Shown here: one piece after another, positions 35,601 to 47,608 of the stretch | Numbering within the stretch: the stretch's first letter is position 1 | Layout of the letters: every line of letters starts with the position of its first letter | From: Climacteris rufus | Lineage: Eukaryota > Chordata > Aves > Passeriformes > Climacteridae | Length of the DNA: 64,000 bases | Direction of reading: 5' to 3' | NCBI GenBank assembly: GCA_013398175.1 | Contig: VZRZ01006449.1 | Span: 121,700-185,699 of the forward strand | Notes under the pieces: generated by a model | Seen by the model: only the letters and a program-made list of their open reading frames with translations | Databases searched by the model: none | Told to the model about the DNA's origin: nothing | Program-made: the position numbers and the translations under genes

Positions 35601-38600
35601 GGGTAATTAAAAAGTCATCAGTTATTTTGCTAAAGTTATCTGAGGTTTTGGTTGATAAAGTAAAAATTTAACATTTGTGTTCTGAAAATTGATTAACAAA
35701 CAGATATACAATTTTCATCACAGAAAATCAAACTGTTGGTTAAAATAAAATTTCTTATGTACTTCAGATGAAAAAGATCATCTATCATACTCTCCTCTAA
35801 CAGGAAAAACTGGAGTCACATCCCTAATGAATGGGGTATGGGTTTGGCTCCTGTCCAGTTCTCCATAAATTCTCATAGATCAACAGGAATAGATAAGTGA
35901 GCCAAACCCAGTGAAGCTAATTTTAGTTGGCTGAAAACAACACCATCTGGTTTCTGGCCTTGGTAACTTTCTATTGATCCAGTTCTTCCAGAACAATTTG
36001 ATACCAAACACATAAGGAAGCTTTCCAGGTTCACAGTGTGCAACGGGAAGGTTCAGGTATCATCTCATTTGAGGGTTTCAGATGCTGCAACTTTCTCTTT
36101 TTTTTGATTGAATAACCTTCTTTTTGTGTGCATAGCAAGTAAACATTAGTATCCATTTCTTTGTACAATTCCAGAAGAGAAGGATATCAATTTAAATTAT
36201 TTTCTCTCCGAAGCCACAGAAAGAGTTTGAAGTGGCCAGACGAGCACGTTTCCCGTGTGAGTCAGCTCAGCTCTACATCTGCTGGTTTATGCCACTTATG
36301 TTAATCCAATCAGAGGAGATTCATGCAGAGATCCCAGTTAACTGGCACTGGCTATGGTGTCAAGCAGATACAATGAATTATCCCCGGTACAAAATGCAAG
36401 GGAAATATTCTCCCTGCATTCAAACACTGAATAAGCTACAAAGAATAATCTGCTACTGGACGTGCTGTGAACTAAAGGAATTCAAATTGATCAGACATTG
36501 ATTGTGAATAATTTATTCAAATATATAGTTTTAAATCAGTTTTAAGACCAGAAGGCTAAAAATACCAGTTAAAAATTTCATGGCTTGGATGGATTTATTT
36601 TCTGTCTCTTCATTTACTTCAGTGGGCTTTGTATTGAGCTCTCACAGAGTAGACTTACATTACATATCATGAAACTTAGGGTCCATATAACCATTTTTAA
36701 TAGTGGCAATTATAATGTTAGGACTTGATATCAAAACTAATTTGCATCTACTGGCTTCTTTTCTCTGTTAGTATCTCTAAATATAGTAAATAAGTTTCTC
36801 CAACCTCTCAGGATTGCTAGTTCTTCTGACAGATCTTGGTTTTAATTCACTTACAGAGCAGTAGGATTATCAACAGGGCTCACTAATGGCATTATTTGTC
36901 CTCAGTGTAGATATTTTAGTGTATTATTAAATTACATCTCTTACATATACCACACAAAACCTAAATATAGACATACACTTATCTATACCTACTACAAATT
37001 AATAAATTGGCACTTCTAGATTAACTTTTTTTTTAGTGACGTGTCCATTAAGGACAAGAACATCTCAGCTGCTGGGTTTTCATCAATGTTGGGAAACTTT
37101 GCTTTTGCATATTCAGTGTCACAGCTGCTTATCAACAGTATCAGAGGGGCTGGACTCCTAAGGTTCAAAATAATCTTGCAGCATCGGTGTCCTGAGTGTG
37201 TTTATTAGACATTGGATAAGCCCAGAAAGTTGCCTTTCTTTGATGTTGGTATAAACACCAACTTCTAGCTCATTGAGGACACCTCCCAGGGCGAGGCCTC
37301 CAGTGGCTCATGGCAAATTTGCATAACTCCAGCAGGTGCAGAACAAACGTTCTTCACTCCTCATTCCCCTGCCATTTTTGAGCTAATCATTGTTTACTTC
37401 ATTAGTCGTGCTTCCAAACTTGTATTTAGAAGAATACTGCTTTATTGGAGCTATTGAAAGGGTTTTGATGGCTCATCCTCGAAAAGATGCCTCAGGGAGA
37501 AGTTAGATATTCAAATGTCTGGGTAGAAATTAAAACAAAGGTGAGCAGTTACAATTTTTTATACCTATTTTTGATTGTCTTTAATCAATTAAGTCAAAAG
37601 CCAGGTGGGAGATGGGAAGGAGAAAGAGAATTACAGACACTTTGCATATTTACTCCTTACTGAAGCAGATGCTGAATTTAGAAGACCAGATTCTACCTTA
37701 AACTAAAATTACTCTATCTTTAATTGTAATCATTCTCTTTGGCACATTTTAAATGTCTAGGATTTCCAGAGGGGTGAATTTCCATAGAATGTCTCCACTC
37801 TTTGATTTATCTTGATTAAGGTAAGGTATGGGCAAACCAATCCCCCTCAGGTCATAGCAAGTTTATTGTTTTAGGATCCTTTGCACAGGTCTGCAGTGCT
37901 TCTGATTTTTACTATTGCTTCTGTTTGTCTTTGTGTTCTATAGATGGAGAAGTTAAAAACCCTAAAATACCCAACATTTTTTTTTCTTATTGTGTCAATA
38001 AACTTGTGAGAGAAGCGTCCCAAGTAAGGGTGTGAGGTTTTGGCCAACAAACAAAGGGCTGAGCAGTTACATTGGCTTTGACATGGTCTGAGATCAGCTG
38101 CAGGAAAGGGCAGGTAGGAGCCAAAAGGGCTCTGACAGGCAAAGGGTTTCACTGCTGCCTCCTTGTTCTGCCTTTCTTGCACCATCTGTTTGAGGGGTTC
38201 CCTTTTGTTCTGGACAGTTTAGCTATGACAGCTACAGCTGCACTTAAAAATGAGAGTGTACACAATTATTGCACGATAGCAATGTCAGGCAGGCCCCTAA
38301 CCTCAGCTCTGATGCTGGGAATAACAAACCTCTGGTGCTGTCAGCAATCTGGCTGACAGCTGGATGGGAGATGTTAAAACCAACTGATCCATCCCTCCAG
38401 ACCCATTTGCACCTTCCCAAAAATGTTCAAGGGGTGTGTAAGTGATGTGGCCTACTTGCCTCTAAAACTAAATATATTGAATCTCGTCAGCTTTGATTAT
38501 TGGCACATTTTTGAGTAGCTATTAATACACAGCTTAGATCATCATCTGACGCCACGGTGATTACCTTGCTAAGATGGAATTGTGCTGGCAGGGCTATTTC

Positions 38601-41600
38601 CTGTCTCTTTATTGGAATGCAGCTCATAGGCCTGACTACATCTGCACAGAAATACAGAAAATTGCCACTGGAGCATCTCAAGGAGAACAAAACCATGACA
38701 GGTAGGGGCAGCAATGATTGCTTGGAGCTAGTGAAGCTCCACTGCTGCATGGGAGTGAAACAAAGTCCTTTAAAATCACACAGGAACAGAACCTTTGCAC
38801 TACACACATCCAAGGGCACCCCCATTTAAAGTTATTTTTGCAGAAAGAATATGATGCTGGAAAAAATACTTAAAATCCCATTCCAATCATCCTTTTTCTG
38901 TCATCACCCTGAATGGCATTCTTCTTGTTCCAAAACATGTGGTCATTTAAAACAACCCCTCTCTGTAAGTGAAACTCCTTATTCCTCCCACCTGGTTCCA
39001 GCCATTCTTCCCTCAAGAGATTCACTCTACAGGCAGCTGTATTGTCATGTAATGAGAGCAAATTTCCAGCTCTGTTCTTGCTGCTCCCTGGACAGATGCT
39101 CTGGGTCACTGTATGTTATTGCCCCACAACAAGCAAGTGCACTTTGCAGTGTGGTTGGGGTGAAGGGTGTGGAATTTCCACCCATACACTGTTTGTCAAA
39201 CTAATAAAGAGTGATCGTGACTGGCTGAAGAGAGAAGGAAAATACTGGTGATACAAACCCCAAGTTTGCCTTCAAGACAGTGAGATGTAAAATCTTAAAG
39301 TCCTGAATTCTAGAGAACAAAGTGAGGGAAAAAAGAGTGGGAGAACAGGTTAGTCTCCAAATTTTCTTGCTTTTCTTTAACTTGGTTCTGTTCTTTCTGA
39401 GCAGCAGCTTATAAAATCCTACTCTTCTTGTACTGGAGAAAGGCATTAATTAAATTCCCAATGCAGACATTTCTGATTACAGAGTAGCACAGAATTTTGC
39501 TTTCAATAATATTTTACAGATACAAGTATTATGACTTCCATAAATGTTTCAATACTTATCATTTTCCACATGGGAAAACTGATGCTGGAAGGGGTTGTTC
39601 TCTATGCTTAAACAAGCACAATTGGCAATGGCCATGTGAGAGTCTTAAAACCACATTTTGCTCCTAAAATCCCTAAAACCACTTCCCAAACAACATAAGG
39701 TCAGGTACATACTGATTACTCACATAGTTTGTATCCCAGAATACTTGCTATAAAAATGAAAATATTTATTCTGCTGCAGTGTAAAGGTGTGAGGACATAA
39801 AAAACTACAGAATAGGTTTAGTTTGCCATGGAAATGAGATCAGAGCTCAAACTGAGATGCCAGGTCTTGTCCACTGCACAGAAACATTTGCATTCCAGTT
39901 GTTGGCTGAACAAATACATTAGAAAAGTATTTTGATTTTGAAAGTCTGAAGGTTATTTAAGATAAATAGAATCTTAGAGTAGCATTTCAGTTCCACTTTC
40001 CCAAGATATTATCATCGAAGATCTAAGGCAGAGCATTCCTGGAAACTTCAGTGCATCTCTGGTGCTTTCACATTTCCTCTTGTACAGCTGGCTTGTAAGC
40101 CCTGTAAATGTTTAATGGAAGATCAATCCCCTCTGCTGCCAGCGTGACAGGAATCCTGTTAGGGATCACAGCCACCCCAAACGGCTCTGCTGCTGAGAGC
40201 AGAGCTCTGGGAAGGCTGTGCCCCTCACCTGGGATTGCTGCTGCTTATCCAAGCTCAGCTTTTGTTCTCTCCTGGCAGCACTTTCCACTTATGCCATTGC
40301 CTCCCCTGGAAGAGCTGTTTGTGCCCCATGTGCAGCTGCCAGGGCAGCCACCATCCCTGGTTAGAGGCACAGCTGAGTTCCTGGCTGCAAAACGCCACAA
40401 CTGCAGGTTACAAACGACCCACACAAAGTCTGGAGTTACTCTTTCCTGATAAACAATTCTCCAGTTGGAAACAGATATTTTTCCTTCCCACTGAGAACAT
40501 CAACTTCTGAGGAGTCACCTGTTCTCAGAGTGCTCACCCCAAATAATCCTTTTTAAGGATTAATCCTTATAGGGTTTATAATATGGCTTTATTTTTAGGA
40601 GTTATATGATCACTGTGAGCTGTCAAGAGAGCACTTTAGTCTGCAGCAGTAATGTAAACAAAATTAGCACTTTGCATGGTCATGCTTCAAGCAATTACTG
40701 AACGATGTATTAGAAGATGCAACAACATAACCCAAGGAAGAGCTGAAGGAGGAAAACACTTCATGCAAATTAAGTTTTATATTGTGAGATTTCCCTCCAC
40801 TTCCACAATAACGACTGCTTGCTTTGCAAGGGCAATGCCACATGAGAAGGACCCCGGGTGTCCCTGCTGCCTCGGACAGGACTGACTGCTCCTCTTTCCA
40901 TGACTTCAAACTCAAAGAATTCCATGGTTTCAGGGACGAGCAGCAAATTCTTTCTAAGCACTGCTGTTTGTATGAATAGACTTAATTTCTTCCCCTCCTC
41001 TTCCTGGGTGTGAGATGAAATGGCAACCCAGAATCTTAACAATAACTGAACTGATTCTAATAACCCTGGAAACTTAATAGTAACAAAAAATCACACATGT
41101 ATATGGTTTTTCTTATTTTGAATCCCATGAGGATAAAAATTGTCAATATATTACTTTCAATTGCCCAACCTCTCTGTAATTAAAATGACATCTCCTTGGT
41201 GTCTCTGAGTCAAAATGTGTCAGTTTTAGAAAAATATCAGTCTAAATAAAATTACAGTTGATTAAGAAATAATCTTGAAATATTTTTAATATCACTGAAA
41301 CAGAACATTTTATCTAAGTATAGTAAACCTCTGAAATGCTGAAACAGGCAGTTTCTACTGCATATTTGACACTTTCAGTGAAACTAACATTCTTGACTGC
41401 ATAGCTCTAGACTACAGCTCCACTCTGGCTCTTTAGAATAATTCCCTCTGCATACTGTGCCATCCACTACATGATTGATCCTTTATGAAACACAGCAATT
41501 ATAATTAGCACTTTATAATTTCTTTTATTTCATATCCTTGTATCATCTTGTGGGAAACCTGCCCTGCATAAACTATAATTAAACGTGATTCTTTTGCTGA

Positions 41601-41774
41601 CAGTTCCTAATTTTCTTTGGTGATAGATAATGTTTCTCTACTTCTCAGGAACTATTGGGTTGGGATAGCGCAATATCTGCAAATATTATTAGTTTGTGTA
41701 CTGGGAATCACCAGCAGACCAAGGCTTTCTTATCCTAAAGCATGTACAGGCACTGAAGGTGTCCACAAAATTAG
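29613..41774. other. 12-kb stretch without genes or recognisable interspersed repeats
   Basis: Unique-looking AT-rich DNA, most simply BRINP3 intron. It contains a TA microsatellite (about 30.5 kb) and some GC-richer patches, for example 40.1-40.45 kb. No open frame has an identifiable product. The lack of CR1 or LTR copies over 12 kb contrasts with the flanks. Confidence 0.5.
30502..30570. repeat. TA microsatellite
   Basis: Two (TA)n runs are separated by TATAAAGCTTATA, with AAGCTT flanking each run, and are followed by a degenerate TA tail. The arrangement is partly palindromic. Confidence 0.95.
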
Positions 41775-42137
41775 TCTGGAGCAAAGGAGGCTCAGGGGGC
41801 CCTGCTGGCTCTGCACAGCTCCTGCCAGGAGGGGCAGCCAGGGGGGTCAGGCTCTGCTCCCAGGGAACAGGGACAGGAGCAGAGGGAACGGCCTCAGGCT
41901 GGGCCAGGGGAGGCTCAGTTGGATATTAGGGAAAATTTCTTCACAGGAAGGGTTGTCAAGCATTGGAAGGAGCTGCCCAGGACACTGGTGGAGTCCCCAT
42001 CCTGGGAAGTGTTCAAAAACTTGTGGATGCGGCACTTCAGGACATGGTTTAGTGGAGACCATGGTGGTGGTGCTGGGATGGGGGTTGGACTCGATCTTAA
42101 AGCTCTTTTCCAATCTCAGCAATGCTGTGATTTTATG
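41775..42137 (+). mobile_element. CR1 LINE, 5'-truncated 3' end
   Basis: A GGAGGCTCAGGGGGCCC-like upstream block leads to TTGGATATTAGGGAAAATTTC, CACTGGTGGAGTCCCCATCC, and GGTTGGACTCGATCTTAAAG, and ends TGTGATTTTATGAA. It is the subtype seen at 2.4-2.7 kb. Confidence 0.92.
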
Positions 42138-42728
42138 AAAAAGCTGTCAGTGCTGGCAAATGTTTGCAGTGGAATAGGAAGAAGGAGAGGGTGGATGGGT
42201 GCCAGTGCAAGCTGTGTCAGGCCAGTCAGCACTGGGGCTTTACTCAGATTTACAGGTCTGCATTGGCAGAAACGCTGGGACAGAGCTCTTGTTCACCCTT
42301 CCTTGCCCCAAGTAAACCTTGTTTTTCCTAGCTGAACCACTGTTCACCTCCTGTTTCTGAATAGCATTTCATATGTTATTGGAAGTCTTGTGTTCTCCAA
42401 TAAAATCCAACTGTCTAACCTTTCCTACTAAGGAATTTCTTATACTTTATTTTTTTTTTTTTATCTGCTTGTTATTTTGAAAAGGATTTAAACAGTTGTT
42501 TTATTTTATTTTTAATTTATTTCTCTCTCTCTGGGGGCACCATGATTGGGATCTTAGCAGACCCCTGAAAAGTGACATCGCTATTTTTGTTGTCATATGT
42601 AAAATATTCTTGTTTTCTGTAAGGATTTTTTGTGATTGCAGTGGATTTCAAAAAATAATGATGTGGACTTTTTGGAAAAGTGTTGTATTTTGCCATAGTT
42701 CTACTTGCTTGATTATTTGCTTTTATAA
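42138..42728. other. Non-coding spacer between CR1 copies
   Basis: An AT-rich stretch with a T run near 42.45 kb and no gene seen. Confidence 0.5.
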
Positions 42729-43002
42729 AATCATAGAATAGAAAAGACCTCCAGGGTCATTGAGTCCAACCTTTGACCAAATCCCAGCACGCCCAGTGAA
42801 CCACATCCTCTAGCACCACGTTTTTCAATACTTCCAGAGGTGATCATCCACCACTGCCCTGGGCAGCCTGTTCCAGTGCCTTTCTTTCAGTGAAAACATT
42901 TTTCCTGGTAACCTGGACGTCCCCTGGCACAACTTGAGGCTGTTTCCCCTTGTCCCATTACTAATTGTCTGGGAAAAGAGGCTGACCTCCACACTCTGTG
43001 TC
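42729..43002 (-). mobile_element. CR1 LINE, 5'-truncated 3' end
   Basis: AATCATAGAATAGAAAAGACC is followed by GAGTCCAACCTTTGACC, CACTGCCCTGGGCAGCCTG, TTCCAGTGCC and GGCTGTTTCCCCTTGTCCC. This is an antisense CR1 of an older subtype than the 28-29 kb copies. Confidence 0.92.
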
Positions 43003-46000
43003 TATTTTCTCTTTCTTTTAAGCATAGTACCTTACCTTTCATCACAAGCCATATTTTCGAGTTTCAGCTGCTTCTCTGGTTTCTGTAACTCTTCCAAAGA
43101 GCTTGGCAGGGCCCTCAGCTTTGTATTGTCTGGGTGTGTTATGGATATACTTTCTATCATTCTACTCAATCAGAAGAATTTTAAAGAAGGCTGGGATCAG
43201 GATAATTTCTGCAGGATCCATTCTAATTTGATAATGCACCGGGAACAACAAACCCTTTGCAACAGAGCTGGGTCCTACTCCTACATTCTGCCAAGTGACT
43301 CTTTCATCCTTCCTGTGCCGAGAGACACAAACATTCCTGAGTTTTTGGGGCTGTAGATGGGTATTTCTGGATCAAACCTCAGCATGAGAGGCTCCAGGCT
43401 GATCCACAGCACACAGGTTTTCCACTTCATGACGATTTCTGGGGCTACAGGGTTCCTGTGGCAAAGGAGGAGGTTGTGGAAGACTGCAGTGGGGTCTTCA
43501 GTTACTCGATGCAACAATCTTTTCTCTTTATGCAAATTGTAAATATGCGATTTGTGTAAGCAGAATGCCACAAAAATTCCACTACAAAAACCGAAATTTG
43601 CATGGTTTGTGGTTTATATTTTTTACGTTATTTTCACATAAGACAAGGTGTACTAAACTATTAACCAGAGAACAGATTAAAAATTACAATGCAAGTGAAA
43701 AGTATTTGATTTATAACCACTTTCAATACTTTCACCGTTTAATTTTTCATTGGTTCAGTAAATTAATTTTAATGTGACATGGTTGTAAAGATATGGAGGA
43801 TATTTTTTCCTGTAATTTCTTTCAATTTCAGAAATTTCATTAGTTATCACACGATGCAGCAATACCACATAAGAGTTACAACAAAATCAAGCATTTTAAT
43901 AACAAAAAAGGCTTGGATTGCTGCAACTCTTTTTATTTCTTTTACAAGGAAAAATCAGAGAGGAAATGAAATCACCTGCTGTCGCAATTAGCATTTAAAT
44001 AGTCTCTATTTGGCAGTGAATTCCGTGTACTTATTTAGGTTAAAGAGGTGAAGAAAGCGTTTGTTCTTATCTGCGCAGCTGCTGCTGGGTCAAGTTTCTC
44101 CTGAAAGGGTGCAGGGATTCATGGCTATGTCAGAGTTGTGGGATCCAACACTGCTTCCCAGTTCTTCGTATCAAGGGCATTTTTGGTCTCATCCAGATTC
44201 AGAGCAGGATATCCATGCATTCTCTTTGTGCCTTAATTTCCTTGGGGGGAAAAAAAAAGGCCCACGATTGTCACCAGAGAGGCAACAGTACATGGGCTTC
44301 CCAGAACACATCTCACTCCCAGGAGCAGCTCAGATGAAGCCCAGTGCTCCTGTGGGGTATTCATTTATTCTGGAAATCTGCTTTTCTATTTTTTCTGCTG
44401 TGATTTCAGTGGGGTGAAACCATTATTGCTGCAGACCACCACAGGCAATGGATGCCTGTGAGCCCTGCAGGAGAGGAAGATTTGTCACCACTCTGAGGTG
44501 ACCCTGTGGCAAGGGGAGTCAAACCCCAGCCACACACAAGTGTCAGGTTTAGGATGAGCAAAAGGCAGGAGTAACCAAGAAGATAGTTCTGTTCTGTGTG
44601 TCTGATCATTTGTTTGAAGCTTGTGGCACAGTGTTTGAAGTCTGGCCCAGAAATCAAAACAGAAATATTTACCTCTGCCTCTTCCTACCTGACAGAGGAG
44701 GAACTGAGGGTTAGGGGGAATAGGGAGGTTGTGGGTTCATGGCTTTGTGTGTGGGCTACTTAAAAGCAAAGCATGGCAAGGAGTCTGATGACAGGGAGAT
44801 TTCTGTCTCTGTGTTGTTTAAATATTCACTAATTTTCTACTCTACCATTGTCTTTGACCTGATTCCAGCTGGTCCTGGGTTGGAGGGGGAGGGAAGTTGT
44901 TCAACACGTGTGGCACAGTAACTCTGACCCATGCAAAGCACATCAAGAGCCTGCACAGGCTGTACCACCCTTGGTCCAGCTCAGGGATGGATGTACCCAC
45001 ACATGTTGGTGGCTGTGGGTTCCTCACTAATTCAGGGCCCTGTGTCACAGGACATCCTTGGACCAAGCCAGCACAAAGTGAACATTTATCTAGGTGAAGG
45101 AAAATTTTCAACCAGCCTGTGTCTCTTTCCCACTGGCTACATGCTGAGAGACAGGAAGAGCAAACCCTGGCATTGTGTAGTTGCTGCCTTGTTTTCAGTG
45201 AGACTACTTATGAATATACTGATTAGCTTGCTCCTGCAATATGTTGGTGAGATATATACATTTCCGCCAGAAACTGGAGTTGGGGTTCCCTTCATGCTGG
45301 CCATGTGCAAGCACCAGATGTCAAAAATGCCTGTTTTGTTGCCCTCTGAACTGTATTCAAGCTGGCAGTTCAGAAGGGCAAGATTTGGTAGCTCCTCACA
45401 GGACCCTATGACAACCCTGTGTCATAGTGGACTGCCATTGTCCATAACTGTGATGTAAATGACCTCATTTATCCTCATACCTTTCATTTTATGGAACATA
45501 TTCTTACCATCTGTAAAATACTGGGCTATATTTAACACCTAATCTCAATTTAGGAGAAGCAGCTCACACTGCAGAGCTGCACTGGTGTTTTTTCCTGGCA
45601 GCATTGCAGAGCTGGCGTGTTCTACAATGGAACAGAAATAATCTTGGCCAAGACGTTAAGAGCAAATGTTAACTTTATTCTGGCCAAAACTCAATCCCTG
45701 GTAATTGCTCAGTGTTGTTTCTTACACAAAGAGTTTGGAGACAAATACCACCATGTCTGTTGGACATATGGATTGGGAAGCCAGTTAATGTTGGCTTTAT
45801 TTTTAGATCTGTACAGCCATGTTTCATTCTGCTTCTTCCTAAGCAACTTTCCTAGGGAAAACCTGCAACGTTCATCTAGGCCCTTGTTATCCTAAACCTG
45901 GGGCAGAACAGCAGCCAGGACAACGTGGTCCTAAGCACAGTTGATATGCTGTGGCTAATAATCTGAATTTATTGGCTAATGAACCTCAAATTGAAATATA

Positions 46001-46787
46001 CCTAGAAGATAACTAATAATATTTATGCTAATTTTAATTAAATTATTGTGCCTTTTCTTTATTTCAACTGGTCTGCATAGCTTACACTGCTCCCAAATAT
46101 GTTCCATGAAAATAAATGGAAGAGAAAGGCAGAGTAACCCTGATCTTAGCTAAATGTTTGGGAGGATATGCCTTGTGTGGCTTCTCTTGGCTGTAAAAGA
46201 TGTCCCTCAACTGCAGTTCTCATCCCAGCCTCTGCTGAGTGCATAAAGTCTTAGTCCCTCCCACGCTGTGTCAGCACTCGTGGTATTATAACTAAAATCT
46301 ACAGTGTAGGTGATAATTATATGACATTATTAATACAATTTTATCTCCCCCTGGTGTTTATATCCCATTTGAAATTTTCCACAATCACTTTTATTTTTCT
46401 CTCTCAGACCTCTTCTACAAAGGTGCTGGGAGTGATAATGAGACTAATTCAGAGGCACAGAGATTTTATAATAGTGCATTTTCAATGCGTATATTTTACA
46501 ATAGTAAATACGTAGAACTTCATTCTGTCTACTGCTTCTTTAAAAAGCTAATTTTTGGACTCTGTAGAGGGATTAAGTATCTTATGCAGCATTTTTAATG
46601 TGGTTTGTGCTCCACAAAATTTCTAGTTGCATAGAAGGTGTCCAATGTATGTATCACAAGGTACATTACCAGCTGACCTATCCAGTTTTATCCTAGAGTC
46701 CTGGAAGTTTTGTTTCCAAGTTTGATTTCCCCTCCTTGCATAATTTCTACATCCCCATTGCTCAGGCAGGACTGAGAGAGGCACCAG
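43003..46787. other. Non-coding, no gene seen
   Basis: AT-rich unique-looking DNA. A 175-codon frame (44931-45458, plus) has no recognisable domain. Confidence 0.5.
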
Positions 46788-47608
46788 AGGACCTGGTCAG
46801 GCTGGAGAGCTGGGGCTGTGTGAGTCTCGTGGGTTCAGCAAAGCGAAGTGCAAGGTCCTGGGTTGGGGCAACCCCAGACACACCCACGGGCTGGGCAGAG
46901 AAGGGATTGGGAGCAGCCCTGGGGAGAAGGACTTGGGGCTGATGGGTGAGGGAAAACTCTCCAGGAGCCAGCAGTCAGTGTTCCCAGCCCAGAAACCAAT
47001 GGAGGCCTTGGGCTGCTTCCAGAGCGCTGGGACTACCAGGGTGAGGGAGAGGATTCTGCTGCTCTGCTCAGCTCTGGACAGACCCCAGCTGGAGCTCTGG
47101 GTCCAGTCCTGGTGTCCCCAGTACAAGAAGGACACGGAATTGTTGCAGCAAATCCAGAGGAGACCATGGAGTTGCTGAGGGGCCTGGAGCAGCTCCCCTC
47201 TGGAGCCAGGCTGGGAGAGCTGGGAATGTTCAGCCTGGAGAAGGGAAGGTTGTGTGGAGACCTCACAGCTCCTTCCAGGGCCTGAAGGGGCTACAGGGAA
47301 GCCAGGGAGGGACAATTCATCAGGAACTGGAGTGACAGGACAAGGGGGAATGGCTTCACACTGACAGAAGGGAAATTTAGGTTGGACATACCAAAGAAAT
47401 TCCTGGCTGTGAGGGTGGGGAGGCCCTGGCACAGGGTGCCCAGAGAAGCTGTGGCTGCCCCATCCCTGGCAGTGCCCAAGGCCAGGTTGGACAGGGCTTG
47501 GAGCAACCTGGGACAGTGGGAGGTGTCCCTGCCATGGCAGGGGTGGCACTGGATGGGCTTTAATGTCCCTCCCAACCCAAACCATTCTGGGATTCTGTGA
47601 TTCTATAA
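46788..47608 (+). mobile_element. CR1 LINE, longest 3' copy (about 0.8 kb)
   Basis: The sequence covers the end of the CR1 ORF2 region and the full 3' UTR. Visible are GCAAGGTCCTGGGTTGGGG, GACCCCAGCTGGAGCTCTGG-type blocks, the CAGCCTGGAGAAGGGAAGG block, GCTTCACACTGACAGAAGGG, the GGTGGGGAGGCCC block, and the tail GGGATTCTGTGATTCTATAAA. It looks little diverged from the subtype shared with 17.4 and 29.2 kb. Confidence 0.95.

Noticed and set aside
39180..39240. Possible upstream BRINP3 exon because of an RDWLK-like peptide
   Set aside because: The neighbouring residues do not match the BRINP DWLLSDKGPF region and there are no suitable splice sites.
41617..42138. 173-codon plus-strand frame
   Set aside because: It lies mostly in the 3' end of a CR1 copy, which is non-coding in the intact element.
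44931..45458. 175-codon plus-strand frame with a hydrophobic middle
   Set aside because: No known motif and no flanking splice or promoter evidence; the length is compatible with chance in this amount of sequence.
46797..47585. 262-codon open frame on the minus strand
   Set aside because: It is the antisense of a CR1 LINE; the openness comes from the GC-rich repeat and the peptide matches no coding sequence of the element.
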